A DNA stretch of 64,000 nt, taken from NCBI RefSeq assembly GCF_024704385.1, contig NZ_JAJDFX010000002.1, forward strand, positions 3,906,001 to 3,970,000, given 5' to 3'. This document shows positions 1 through 7,894 of the stretch, piece by piece (the first letter of the stretch is position 1; the number at the start of each line of letters is the position of its first letter). The notes below the pieces were generated by a model. That model ran no database searches. It was given only the letters and a program-made list of their open reading frames with translations, and was not told where the DNA came from. The DNA is from Cellulomonas sp. P24. GTDB taxonomy: Bacteria > Actinomycetota > Actinomycetes > Actinomycetales > Cellulomonadaceae. A program made the position numbers and the translations under genes.

Positions 1-462
1 CTCCTTGTGCCCGACGAACGCGGTGAACGCCTCCGGCAGCCCGGCGAGGAGCGGGTCGCCACGCCCCGACTCGGTGAGGTGGATCTCGACCGGCCCGACC
101 GGTTCGGCGTAGGTGCGGTCGACGACACCACCGCGGTAGCGGCCGAGGGTCCCGACCCCGTAGCAGGCGCCGAGGAACGGCACCCCTCGGTCGACGATCT
201 CAGGGACCAGGGCGTCGAGCTCGGCCTCGACGCGGCGCTGAGTGGGGCTCTTGCTCGCTTCAGGGTCGCTTGACGTGTACGGGCTGCCGCCGACGACGAT
301 CCCCGACCACTCCGCGAGGTCGAGGTCCGGCAACGGCTCCGCCTCGAGCCGCACACGACGCAGCGCGCCCTCGTCGAGACCGCCGAACCGGAGGAAGGCC
401 GCGTACTCCGCATCGGCGACGTCGTCCTCGGCACGGGAGGCCAGCAGCAGGAACGGCTTCAC
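1..462 (-). CDS. Class I glutamine amidotransferase (GMP synthase-like), 3' part missing
   Basis: The gene runs off the left edge; 154 codons are visible from a GTG at 462. The translation begins VKPFLLLASRAED and carries VVGGSPYTS near residue 60 and FLGACYG near residue 100, where the Cys is the expected amidotransferase nucleophile (class I GATase, GuaA/YfeJ-like stand-alone type). These enzymes hydrolyse glutamine and deliver ammonia to a partner; the stand-alone members have mostly unknown partners. The distal His-Glu of the triad lies outside the window. The GTG is preceded by TAGCCT and 6 nt, which indicates a leaderless transcript and supports this start. Confidence 0.85.
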   Translation of the reverse strand, partial: MKPFLLLASRAEDDVADAEYAAFLRFGGLDEGALRRVRLEAEPLPDLDLAEWSGIVVGGSPYTSSDPEASKSPTQRRVEAELDALVPEIVDRGVPFLGACYGVGTLGRYRGGVVDRTYAEPVGPVEIHLTESGRGDPLLAGLPEAFTAFVGHKE

Positions 463-468
463 GCCCCG

Positions 469-474
469 AGGCTA
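469..474 (-). promoter_or_regulatory. -10 box TAGCCT, leaderless promoter of the amidotransferase gene
   Basis: On the minus strand TAGCCT is followed by 6 nt and then the GTG at 462. This TANNNT-N6/7-start geometry recurs at several genes in the window. No convincing -35 element was identified. Confidence 0.5.
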
Positions 475-493
475 GCCGTCGTCGGGGTGGCCG

Positions 494-574
494 GCAGACC
501 GGAGTCGGGCGGCCCTGGCAGCAGACCGGAGTCGGGCGGCCCTGGCAGCAGACCGGAGTCGCGCGGCCCGGCCT
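494..574. repeat. Three tandem copies of a 27-bp unit
   Basis: A 27-bp unit beginning GCAGACCGGAGTCG is repeated head to tail at 494-520, 521-547 and 548-574. The first two copies are identical and the third diverges near its end. The block lies between the divergently oriented 5' end of the amidotransferase gene and the 3' end of the LmeA-like gene, so it is not coding in either. Confidence 0.85.
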
Positions 575-606
575 CGTGACCGCTCGCGCGGCAGGAAGCG
601 GGTCGG

Positions 607-1314
607 TCAGCCTCGGGAGGAACCCATGAGGTCGGACAGCGCGACGTCCGCCGCCGTGAGCGTGACGCGGACGCCACCAGCCACGACAGCCGTGCCGGTG
701 AGCTCGACTCCTGCCGGGAGCCCGTCGACAGGGACCGCGAGGTCGCTGAGCGCGGTGCGCAGGTCGGCGGGCATCGCGTCGACCGGGACGGCGACGCCGG
801 CCAGCGTGACGGCGACCAGCTCCAGCCGTACCGCGCCGACCGTCGGGCGGGGCCGCAGGGTCGCACTCACGGGGAATCCGAGGACGGCGGCCGTGGCGAC
901 GAGCGTGTCACCGGCGGCCCGAAGGTCGAGGTCCAGCCCGGTCCGTTCGGCGATGAGCGATCGCACCGTCGCGAAGGAGAGCGTGGCATGCACGAGCGCA
1001 CGCTGGACCGTGTAGGGGGAGGACGTGCCGACTCCGTGCGCCTCGAGGTCGACGGCGGAGACGGTGAGACCGTCGAGACGCGCGCCGTCGAGGTGCACGC
1101 GGACGTCGGTCAGCCGGCCCGCCACGAGCTGGTTGAGGAACGGGAAGCCGAGGACCTCCACCCGGGGGTCACCCACGAGGTCCGGGACGTTCGAGCGCAC
1201 CTGCTGGACGACGGCGTCGTGGGCCTCGCCGGCGGCCACACGGTCGACCACCACGACCCCACCGACCACGAGGGCCAGCGCCACCATGCCGGCCGTGACT
1301 CCACGTGCACTCAT
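607..1314 (-). CDS. DUF2993/LmeA-family lipid-binding protein
   Basis: A 235-residue protein with an N-terminal hydrophobic segment (about residues 6-25, signal peptide or anchor) followed by a DUF2993-type domain (LmeA family, phospholipid-binding, beta-rich, with repeated V-x-L-xG-x-RLDGLTVSAVDLEAHG patterns). The family acts at the actinobacterial envelope; in mycobacteria LmeA is linked to lipomannan elongation. The start is taken as ATG 1314 because TAGAGT lies 7 nt upstream (leaderless); a GTG at 1323 would add three residues but overlaps the -10 box. It stands alone, divergent from the metallo-beta-lactamase gene. Confidence 0.75.
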   Translation of the reverse strand: MSARGVTAGMVALALVVGGVVVVDRVAAGEAHDAVVQQVRSNVPDLVGDPRVEVLGFPFLNQLVAGRLTDVRVHLDGARLDGLTVSAVDLEAHGVGTSSPYTVQRALVHATLSFATVRSLIAERTGLDLDLRAAGDTLVATAAVLGFPVSATLRPRPTVGAVRLELVAVTLAGVAVPVDAMPADLRTALSDLAVPVDGLPAGVELTGTAVVAGGVRVTLTAADVALSDLMGSSRG

Positions 1315-1321
1315 GACGGCC

Positions 1322-1327
1322 ACTCTA
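1322..1327 (-). promoter_or_regulatory. -10 box TAGAGT, leaderless promoter of the LmeA-like gene
   Basis: TAGAGT on the minus strand, 7 nt before ATG 1314. The spacing places the transcription start on or next to the start codon. Confidence 0.5.
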
Positions 1328-1388
1328 CGAGCGCCTGACCAGGAGCGTTCGCGTGGCGGGGAGCCAGGGGGAGGCGGACGATCGGCAC

Positions 1389-2780
1389 ATGAGCACCGTC
1401 GACGCGAGCGTCAGGCTGAGCTTCCTCGGCGCTGCCGGGGTCGTGACCGGCAGCAAGTTCCTGGTCGAGCACGGCGATCATCGCCTCCTCGTCGACTGCG
1501 GGCTGTACCAGGGCGAACGCGAGTGGCGACGGCGGAACTGGGCGCCCTTCCCGGTGCCGCCGGACAGCATCGACGACGTCGTCCTCACGCACTGCCACCT
1601 CGACCACTGCGGCTACGTCCCCGCCCTCGTCCGGGACGGGTTCGCCGGACCGGTCTGGGCGAGCCGGGGTACCGCGGCGCTCGCGGCGATCGTGCTGCGC
1701 GACAGCGGCCACCTCCAGGAGCGGGACGCGGAGCTGGCGCGCGACGGCCGGTACTCGCGTCACGACCCGCCGCTGCCCCTCTACACGGTCGCCGACGCCG
1801 ACCGTGCGATCACCCGGTTCCGTGCCGTCGACTTCGGGACGGACACCGCCCTGACCGAGCGGGCCGGCTTCGGTCTGACCCGTGCGGGACACGTGCTGGG
1901 CTCGGCCAGCATCCGGCTCCACGTGGACGAGGCGAGCATCCTGTTCTCGGGTGACCTCGGACGGACGGCCCACCCGTTGCTGCGCCCGCGCGAGACGCCG
2001 CCGGCCGCCCGCACGGTGGTGATCGAGTCCACCTACGGCGACCGGACGCACCCGGACCCGGGCGACCACCCGCACGCCGCGCTCGCGGACGCGATCCGTC
2101 GGACGATCGCTCGCGGCGGGTCCGTCCTGATCCCGGCGTTCGCGATCGACCGCACCGAGCTCGTCCTGCACGCACTGTCCGCGCTGCGACGGACGGGTCA
2201 GATCCCCGCGGTGCCGGTGTACGTGGACAGCCCGATGGCCCTCGCGGCGCTGGACGTGTACCGCGAGACGATCATGCGTGCCGAGTTCCGGCCCGACGTC
2301 GAGCCGACGATGTTCGATCTCCCTCTGCTGCGCACCGCGCGGTCGAGCGAGGAGTCGATGGCGCTCAACGACCCCCGGTCCCCGTGCCTCATCATCTCGT
2401 CGTCCGGCATGGCCTCCGGGGGACGCGTCGTCCACCACCTGCCGCACCTCCTCCCTGATCGACGCAACACGGTGGCGTTGACGGGCTACCAGGCGCGAGG
2501 GACCCGGGGGCGGGCCCTGCTGGAGGGCGCGCGCGAGGTGAAGGTGATGGGCCGGTACGTCCCGGTGCGGGCCGAGATCGTCAACGACGAGGAGTTCTCC
2601 GTGCACGCCGACGCCGGCGAGCTCCTCGGATGGTTGCGTGAGCTGCCGGAGCCGCCCGAGACGGTGTACGTCGTGCACGGTGAGCCAGAGTCGTCGGCGG
2701 CGCTCGCGGCGCGCATCCGCGAGGAGCTGGACTGGTGCGTCGTCGTGCCGTCCGCGGGGGAGCGGGTGCTGGTGAGCTGA
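1389..2780 (+). CDS. beta-CASP metallo-beta-lactamase fold RNA exonuclease-like protein
   Basis: A 463-residue protein of the CPSF/Ysh1-like MBL-beta-CASP family (Ysh1/RnjA relatives), predicted to be a zinc-dependent RNA nuclease. The HxHxDH metal motif THCHLDH is at residues 67-73, followed by the metal-ligand region GHVLGSAS and FSGDLGR. The beta-CASP part contains EST-YGDR, SSSGMASGGRVVHHL and the C-terminal VHGEP motif. Length fits the bacterial CPSF-like subgroup. ATG 1389 is preferred over an upstream in-frame GTG at 1353 because a GGGGGAGG-like ribosome site precedes it and the fold begins immediately with RLSFLGAAGVVTGS. Confidence 0.88.
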   Translation: MSTVDASVRLSFLGAAGVVTGSKFLVEHGDHRLLVDCGLYQGEREWRRRNWAPFPVPPDSIDDVVLTHCHLDHCGYVPALVRDGFAGPVWASRGTAALAAIVLRDSGHLQERDAELARDGRYSRHDPPLPLYTVADADRAITRFRAVDFGTDTALTERAGFGLTRAGHVLGSASIRLHVDEASILFSGDLGRTAHPLLRPRETPPAARTVVIESTYGDRTHPDPGDHPHAALADAIRRTIARGGSVLIPAFAIDRTELVLHALSALRRTGQIPAVPVYVDSPMALAALDVYRETIMRAEFRPDVEPTMFDLPLLRTARSSEESMALNDPRSPCLIISSSGMASGGRVVHHLPHLLPDRRNTVALTGYQARGTRGRALLEGAREVKVMGRYVPVRAEIVNDEEFSVHADAGELLGWLRELPEPPETVYVVHGEPESSAALAARIREELDWCVVVPSAGERVLVS

Positions 2781-2798
2781 CGTGCGGATACTTGTCCG

Positions 2799-3179
2799 GT
2801 GCCCACGACGCCGTGCCCGTGCCTGACCGGTCGACCGTATGCCGAGTGCTGCGGGCAGTTCCACCGTGGCGACGCGCTCGCGCCGACCGCCGAGCTCCTC
2901 ATGCGGTCGCGGTTCAGCGCGTACGCCGTCGGTGACGTCGCCTACGTGCGACGGACCTGGCACGCGACGACGTGCCCTCCCGAGCTCGAGCTCGACGACG
3001 CGCTGCGGTGGTACCGCCTCGACGTCCTCGGCACGACCGGTGGCGGACTGTTCGACGCGGACGGCACGGTGGAGTTCCGGGCGTTCTACCGTGCGCCGTC
3101 GGGAGCGGGAGTGCTGCACGAGGTGAGCAGGTTCGTCCGCATGGACGGGGAGTGGGTCTACCTCGACGCGATCGTGTAG
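2799..3179 (+). CDS. YchJ-family (UPF0225) protein with SEC-C-like Cys motif
   Basis: A 126-residue protein starting at GTG 2799. The N-terminus has the Cys cluster CPC-LTGRPYAECCG-QFH, characteristic of the SEC-C zinc motif in YchJ proteins, followed by the conserved LMRSRFSAYAVGD segment and the cystatin/NTF2-like YchJ domain ending in WVYLDAIV. Function is not established for the family. It follows the nuclease gene by 18 bp and is probably co-transcribed with it. Confidence 0.85.
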   Translation: MPTTPCPCLTGRPYAECCGQFHRGDALAPTAELLMRSRFSAYAVGDVAYVRRTWHATTCPPELELDDALRWYRLDVLGTTGGGLFDADGTVEFRAFYRAPSGAGVLHEVSRFVRMDGEWVYLDAIV

Positions 3180-3191
3180 CAGGGTGGTGGC

Positions 3192-3815
3192 GTGCACGTG
3201 CGACCCATGACCCCGGCAGGTGTGGTCGATCACCTGGTCGACCTGATCGCGTCGCGGTCCGAGGACCGGGTCCGGGTCCTGGTCGACGGTCATCCGTCGA
3301 CACGTCCGGAGGAGCTCGCGGACGGCCTCGTCGATCCGCTCCGGGTGAGGGGGCGCCCGGTGGTGCGGGTGCATGCGATGGACTTCCTCCGCCCCGCGTC
3401 GGTGCGGCTCGAGCACGGGCGGACCGACGTCGACGCGTTCTACGACCAGGTCGACGTCCAGGCCCTCGCCCGCGAGGTCGTCGACCCGTGGAGCAGTGGT
3501 GGACGCGGGCGCTACCTGCCCTCGCTCTGGGACGCGCGAATCGACCGGGCCACGCGCGAGCCGGCGCGGGACGTCCCCGCCGGTGGGGTGCTCGTCGTGG
3601 ATGGCAGCCTGCTGCTGGGGCGGTGGCTCGAGTTCGACCTGACCGTCCACCTGGCGCTCGGGCCGGCAAGCCTCGACCGCCGCACCCCGGCCGAGGAGGC
3701 GTGGACGTTGCCGGCCTACGCGCGCTACTCCGACGACGTCCGGCCCGAGGCGGTGGCCGACGTCGTGGTGCGCGCCGATGACGCGAAGCGGCCGGCCCTT
3801 GTCCTGCCCGACTGA
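3192..3815 (+). CDS. Uridine kinase-like P-loop protein with degenerate Walker A
   Basis: A 207-residue protein from GTG 3192, 12 bp after the YchJ gene. The overall pattern (VLVDGH at the N-terminus, RVHAMDFLRPAS, DVDAFYDQ, VLVVDGSLLL, FDLTVHLALG) resembles uridine kinase/phosphoribulokinase-type P-loop kinases of actinobacteria. At the Walker A position the sequence reads VDGHPSTRPEEL, without the usual G-x4-GK-S/T, so nucleotide binding may be weak or lost. The reaction cannot be assigned; a regulatory or pseudo-kinase role is possible. Confidence 0.6.
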   Translation: MHVRPMTPAGVVDHLVDLIASRSEDRVRVLVDGHPSTRPEELADGLVDPLRVRGRPVVRVHAMDFLRPASVRLEHGRTDVDAFYDQVDVQALAREVVDPWSSGGRGRYLPSLWDARIDRATREPARDVPAGGVLVVDGSLLLGRWLEFDLTVHLALGPASLDRRTPAEEAWTLPAYARYSDDVRPEAVADVVVRADDAKRPALVLPD

Positions 3816-3864
3816 GACGTCCGGGGGCTGGCGCCCCGTCGTGGCCGGTCCCGGCGGCGCGGGC

Positions 3865-3915
3865 GACGGACCTGCGCGGGTGACCGACCTGCGCGGGTGA
3901 CCGACCTGCGAGGGT
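3865..3915. repeat. Three tandem copies of a 17-bp unit
   Basis: Consecutive 17-bp units GACCGACCTGCGCGGGT occupy 3865-3881 (one mismatch), 3882-3898 and 3899-3915 (one mismatch). They lie just upstream of the marR promoter region. No protein-coding function is evident. Confidence 0.85.
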
Positions 3916-3956
3916 GCGGTCGACTTGACGTCCTGGCCGGCGCCGGGGTCAACTGG

Positions 3957-3969
3957 TTGCGTGATGCAA
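3957..3969. promoter_or_regulatory. Candidate MarR operator TTGC-N5-GCAA
   Basis: TTGCGTGATGCAA is a 13-bp dyad with perfect 4-bp arms, about 60 bp upstream of the preferred marR start. A TTGACG hexamer at 3925-3930 could be the -35 element of the same promoter. The position suits autorepression of the marR-exporter operon; the assignment to this regulator is inferred from location. Confidence 0.5.
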
Positions 3970-4023
3970 GTAAGTTCGGCTGCCGACCCGGCCACGCCCG
4001 GCGGCGTCGGCGGAGTCCGGTCC

Positions 4024-4575
4024 ATGCCGGACCCGGCGCCGTCTGCGGCAGGAGCCCCTGGCCGGTCCCGGGCCTCCGACGCTCACGAGGCCGATCGCGC
4101 GAGGGACCGCGAGCTGGTCAGCGCGCTCTTCGCGGTGCTCATCCGCCTCCCGCACGTCCGCATCGACGAGCCGGTCGACAAGACCGGCCTGGCGATCCTG
4201 CACGAGCTCACCTGGTCGGGCACGACGCGCCCGTCCGACCTCGCCGCGCAGATGCACATCGACATCTCGACGGTCAGCAGGCACCTCCAGGCGCTCGAGG
4301 CCCAGCTCCTGGTGGTCCGCACGCGTGACCCGGAGGACGCCCGGGCGCAGCGCGTGGACGTCACGGATCGCGGCAACGAGGTGCTCGGCCGGTTCCTCGA
4401 CGGTCGCTCCGCCTCGTTGCGCGCGGCGATCTCCCACTGGGCGGCGGAGGACACCGCCGCTCTGCGACACCAGCTGGGGCGTCTGGCCGACGACCTCGCA
4501 GCGACTTCTGCGTCGACGCGCCCGTGCGCCGTCGGCAGCACCACCCGGACCCACGACACGACGGAGACACCGTGA
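4024..4575 (+). CDS. MarR-family transcriptional regulator
   Basis: A 183-residue protein with the MarR winged helix: [21 protein letters not shown] then [19 protein letters not shown] (recognition helix) and a wing [17 protein letters not shown] 4024 has GGAG 8 nt upstream; ATG 3964 would add 20 residues but overlaps the operator-like dyad and has no ribosome site. The last codons overlap the exporter start by 4 bp (GTGA), so the two proteins are translationally coupled. It presumably represses the operon until a drug or metabolite binds. Confidence 0.85.
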   Translation: MPDPAPSAAGAPGRSRASDAHEADRARDRELVSALFAVLIRLPHVRIDEPVDKTGLAILHELTWSGTTRPSDLAAQMHIDISTVSRHLQALEAQLLVVRTRDPEDARAQRVDVTDRGNEVLGRFLDGRSASLRAAISHWAAEDTAALRHQLGRLADDLAATSASTRPCAVGSTTRTHDTTETP

Positions 4576-6152
4576 GCACCCCCACCCCCGACGCACCGGC
4601 TCAGCCCAGCGGCGTCATCCCCACCGCCTTCACGCACCGACAGATCATGGTGATCCTGATCGGGTTGATGACCGGCATGCTGCTCGCGGCCCTCGACCAG
4701 ACGATCGTGTCCACGGCCCTGCCGACGATCGTCGGAGACCTCGGTGGCCTCGAGCACCTGTCGTGGGTCGTGACCGCCTACCTCCTGGCCTCGACCGCCT
4801 CGACGCCGCTGTACGGCAAGATCTCCGACCTGTACGGCCGCAAGCCGATCTTCCGGTTCGCGATCGTGGTCTTCCTGATCGGGTCCACCTTCGCCGGGGT
4901 GTCGACCAACATGGGCGAGCTCATCGCCGCGCGCGGCATCCAGGGGCTCGGCGCCGGTGGACTGATGTCGTTGGCCTTCGCGATCATCGGCGACGTGATC
5001 CCGCCCCGCGAGCGCGGGCGGTACCAGGGGTACTTCGGGGCGGTGTTCGCGGTCTCGTCGGTCGCCGGTCCGCTGCTCGGCGGGTTCTTCGTCGACCACC
5101 TGTCGTGGCACTGGATCTTCTTCATCAACATCCCGCTCGGCATCGTCGCCCTCGTCGTCACCGACCGGGCGCTGCACGGGCTGCGGCACGTGCGCCGTGA
5201 GCACTCGATCGACTACACGGGTGCGGTCCTGCTCGTCGTCGCGGTCAGCAGCCTGCTGCTCGGCCTCGTGCTCGGCGGCACCGACGGGTGGACCTCGCCG
5301 ACGATCCTCGCGTACCTGATCGGTGGCGGGGTGCTGTCGGTCGTGTTCGTGTGGTGGGAAGGTCGCGCGACCGAGCCGATCCTGCCGCTGCGGCTCTTCC
5401 GGAACCGCATCTTCTCGGTGTCCTCGTCCATCGGGTTCATCATCGGCTTCGCGATGTTCGGTGCGATCGTGTTCCTGCCGATCTACCTGCAGATCGTCCG
5501 CGGGGTCTCGCCGACCCAGTCGGGTCTCGAGCTCCTGCCGCTGATGGCCGGTCTGTTCGTGACCTCGGTCGGGTCCGGGCGCCGGATCACGACGACGGGC
5601 CGCTACAAGCGGTTCCCGATCATCGGCACCGCGCTGACGGCCGTCGGGCTCGGCCTGCTCTCGACGATCGGCGCCGACACCCCGTACTGGCGCACCGCGC
5701 TGTTCATGGTGGTCCTGGGATCGGGCATCGGCCTCGTCATGCAGGTCCTGGTGCTGGCGATGCAGAACTCGGTCGACCTCAGCGACATGGGGGTCGCCAC
5801 GTCGTCGGCCACGTTCTTCCGCTCGATGGGTGGCACGTTCGGCACCGCGATCTTCGGGACCGTGCTGGCGAACCAGCTCGCGTCACAGCTCGCGGAACGG
5901 CTACCGGCGGCGGCACTGAAGGGTGTCGACCCGTCGCGGCTGACCGGGTCGCCGCAGGTGATCGCGGCGCTGCCCCCAGCGGTCCGCGAGCCGGTGATCG
6001 CGTCGTTCGTGTCGGCGCTCGACGCCGTGTTCCTCACGGCGGTCCCCGTCCTCGTGGTGGCCTTCGTGCTGACCTGGTTCCTCCAGGAGATCGAGCTGCG
6101 GACCCATCACGGCGCGCCCGAGGAGTCGGTGGAGCCGTCGGTCACGATCTGA
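4572..6152 (+). CDS. DHA2-type (14-TM) MFS multidrug exporter
   Basis: A 526-residue membrane protein starting at the GTG that overlaps the marR stop. It has the DHA2/EmrB signature [19 protein letters not shown] in TM1, motif A ([11 protein letters not shown]) in the first cytoplasmic loop and fourteen hydrophobic stretches. It is predicted to be a proton-coupled exporter in the cytoplasmic membrane. Substrate is unknown. The 3' end overlaps the convergent Fur-family gene by 46 bp. Confidence 0.92.
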   Translation: MSTPTPDAPAQPSGVIPTAFTHRQIMVILIGLMTGMLLAALDQTIVSTALPTIVGDLGGLEHLSWVVTAYLLASTASTPLYGKISDLYGRKPIFRFAIVVFLIGSTFAGVSTNMGELIAARGIQGLGAGGLMSLAFAIIGDVIPPRERGRYQGYFGAVFAVSSVAGPLLGGFFVDHLSWHWIFFINIPLGIVALVVTDRALHGLRHVRREHSIDYTGAVLLVVAVSSLLLGLVLGGTDGWTSPTILAYLIGGGVLSVVFVWWEGRATEPILPLRLFRNRIFSVSSSIGFIIGFAMFGAIVFLPIYLQIVRGVSPTQSGLELLPLMAGLFVTSVGSGRRITTTGRYKRFPIIGTALTAVGLGLLSTIGADTPYWRTALFMVVLGSGIGLVMQVLVLAMQNSVDLSDMGVATSSATFFRSMGGTFGTAIFGTVLANQLASQLAERLPAAALKGVDPSRLTGSPQVIAALPPAVREPVIASFVSALDAVFLTAVPVLVVAFVLTWFLQEIELRTHHGAPEESVEPSVTI

Positions 6153-6661
6153 GCGCACGCGGCGCACTGGCCCGACATCGCGACGTGGGTCGCGTCGAGG
6201 ACGAATCCGGTGCGGTCGCGGACCCGTGCCGTGACGTCGTCGAGGAGCTCGGGAGGCAGGTCGACGATCGCCCCGCACGAGCGGCACTGCGCGTGCAGGT
6301 GCTCGCCGCCGGCGCCGACCAGGTGGTACGCGGTCGGCCCGTGACCGAGGTGGATGTGCTGGACCACGCCGAGCGCGGTGAGCGTGTCGAGGGTGCGGTA
6401 CACGCTGGCCCGGTGCACCCGAGCGTCGACGGCGGCGACCGCCTCGACGAGGGCGTCGACCGTGACGTGGGTGTGCTGGGCGGCCAGGGCCGTGAGCACG
6501 GCACGACGAGGGCGTGTCATCCGTTCGCCGTCGGCGCGGAGCCGGTCGGCGACGTCGGCGAGCACTCCGTCGAGCGCAGCGCCCGCGAGCACACCATCGA
6601 ATGCGACGCCCGGCTCGAGGCCGGGGTCGGCGCGACGGGACGGCTCGTGCGGGGACCCCAT
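6107..6661 (-). CDS. Fur-family metalloregulator, probably nickel-responsive (Nur-like)
   Basis: A 184-residue Fur-family repressor. Residues 50-105 form the winged helix ([14 protein letters not shown] is the recognition region); a HxH follows at 121-123, with CxxC pairs at 126/129 and 166/169 that build the structural zinc site of Fur/Zur/Nur proteins. About 45 residues precede the helix, longer than usual. It is divergent from a nickel-type ECF transporter, and the shared intergenic region has a palindrome matching the Streptomyces Nur box (TTGCNN-N5-NNGCAA), which favours Nur over Fur or Zur. Sequence alone does not prove the metal. The stop overlaps the exporter gene tail to tail. Confidence 0.8.
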   Translation of the reverse strand: MGSPHEPSRRADPGLEPGVAFDGVLAGAALDGVLADVADRLRADGERMTRPRRAVLTALAAQHTHVTVDALVEAVAAVDARVHRASVYRTLDTLTALGVVQHIHLGHGPTAYHLVGAGGEHLHAQCRSCGAIVDLPPELLDDVTARVRDRTGFVLDATHVAMSGQCAACAQIVTDGSTDSSGAP

Positions 6662-6723
6662 CGCCCCATCATGGCGCGGATCGGGTGCGCGGAGTGCCGC
6701 CAGCCCCACCGCCGACGGTCCTC

Positions 6724-6740
6724 TTGCGAGACTGTCGCAA
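6724..6740. promoter_or_regulatory. Nur-box-like operator TTGCGA-N5-TCGCAA
   Basis: A perfect 6-bp inverted repeat with a 5-bp spacer. It matches the published Nur box layout tTGCaa-N5-ttGCAA. Its left arm coincides with the -35 position of the nikMN promoter, so binding would block polymerase, and it is 63 bp from the divergent regulator start. Confidence 0.7.
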
Positions 6741-6745
6741 CACGC

Positions 6746-6751
6746 TAGGCT
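6746..6751 (+). promoter_or_regulatory. -10 box TAGGCT of the nickel transporter operon
   Basis: TAGGCT lies 16 bp after TTGCGA (6724-6729), giving a plausible sigma-70-type promoter fully overlapped by the palindrome. The leader to ATG 6794 would be about 37 nt and contains a GAGGTGAGACAGG ribosome-site region. Confidence 0.55.
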
Positions 6752-6793
6752 CCGAGCCACAGGCGTGCAGCGTGGCGGCGAGGTGAGACAGGG

Positions 6794-7894
6794 ATGCACA
6801 TTCCCGACGGGTACCTGTCCCCGGAGACCTGCGCCATCGCCTACGCCGCGGTGGTTCCCGTGTGGATCGCCGCGTCGCGCCGGGTGACGGCGACCCTCAC
6901 GACGGCGAGCGTCCCGGCGCTGGCCGTGTTCTCGTCCGTGAGCTTCCTGGTCATGATGATCAACGTGCCGATCCCGGGCGGGACGTCGGTGCACGCCCTT
7001 GGTGCGGTGGCCGTCGCGATCGTGCTCGGACCGTGGGCCGCGGTCATCGCGGTGTCCGTCGCGCTGGCGTTCCAGGCTCTCCTGTTCGGTGACGGCGGCG
7101 TCCTCGCCTTCGGGGCGAACGCCCTCAACATGGCGGTCCTCATGCCGTTCGTCGGTGTGTGGGCGTACCGGCTGGTCGCCGGGCGCTCGGCGCTCACCTC
7201 ACGTCGGCGCCTCGTCGCGGCCGGTGTCGGCGGCTACGTCGGGATCAACGCCGCGGCCCTCGCCGCCGCCGTCGAGTTCGGTATCCAGCCCGGCTTGTTC
7301 CACACGGCGTCCGGTGCCCCGCTCTACGCTCCCTACCCGCTCTCGCAGACGATCCCGGCGATGGCCCTCGCCCACCTGACGATCGGGGGAGCGGTCGAGG
7401 CCGTGCTCACGGCCGGTGTGCTGGCGTACCTGGTCCGTGTCGACGTCCGTCGGCTCGTCCCGCAGCACCCGGGGGTACCGGTGCACGCGGGGCCGACCTC
7501 GCCTGCGCGCTCCCGGCTGGGCCGGCTCACACCGACCCGGGCCGCCTTGGGTGCCCTGGTGGTCATGGTGGTCGTGTCCCCGCTCGGGCTCCTGGCGCCG
7601 GGCGGCGCCTTCGGCGAGGACGCGCCGGGTGACCTGGACCTCGCCTCTCTCGGGCTCGCGGCCGTCCCGACGGGGCTGAACCGGCTGAACGGGTTCTGGA
7701 ACCACACGGTCCTGCGCGACTACGGCTTCGCCGACGGGCAGAACGCGACACTCGCGTACTGGTTGTCGGCACTGGTCGGTATCGCGGTCGTGTGCTCCGC
7801 GGTGTTCGCGGTCGGGTGGCTGGTCGCGCGGCTCGGTCGGCGCCGCGAACCGGTGGCCGGTCCGGCGACGGACGGGCAGCAGGTGGAGCCGTGA
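6794..7894 (+). CDS. nikMN: Nickel/cobalt ECF transporter S component, CbiM-CbiN fusion (NikMN)
   Basis: A 366-residue membrane protein beginning MHIPDGYLSP, the hallmark N-terminus of CbiM/NikM in which the first residues coordinate the metal. Residues 1-about 215 form the CbiM core of six to seven TM helices; after a linker the last 130 residues have two TM helices around a periplasmic loop, as in NikN/CbiN, so M and N are fused. The protein captures Ni2+ (or Co2+) for the ECF module encoded downstream. The Nur-box-like operator upstream favours nickel. It overlaps cbiQ by 4 bp. Confidence 0.85.
   Translation: MHIPDGYLSPETCAIAYAAVVPVWIAASRRVTATLTTASVPALAVFSSVSFLVMMINVPIPGGTSVHALGAVAVAIVLGPWAAVIAVSVALAFQALLFGDGGVLAFGANALNMAVLMPFVGVWAYRLVAGRSALTSRRRLVAAGVGGYVGINAAALAAAVEFGIQPGLFHTASGAPLYAPYPLSQTIPAMALAHLTIGGAVEAVLTAGVLAYLVRVDVRRLVPQHPGVPVHAGPTSPARSRLGRLTPTRAALGALVVMVVVSPLGLLAPGGAFGEDAPGDLDLASLGLAAVPTGLNRLNGFWNHTVLRDYGFADGQNATLAYWLSALVGIAVVCSAVFAVGWLVARLGRRREPVAGPATDGQQVEP

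Noticed and set aside
1311-4025. Long minus-strand open frame opposite the metallo-beta-lactamase and YchJ genes
   Set aside because: His/Arg/Asp-rich translation that mirrors the coding strand; the real genes on the plus strand have clear motifs.
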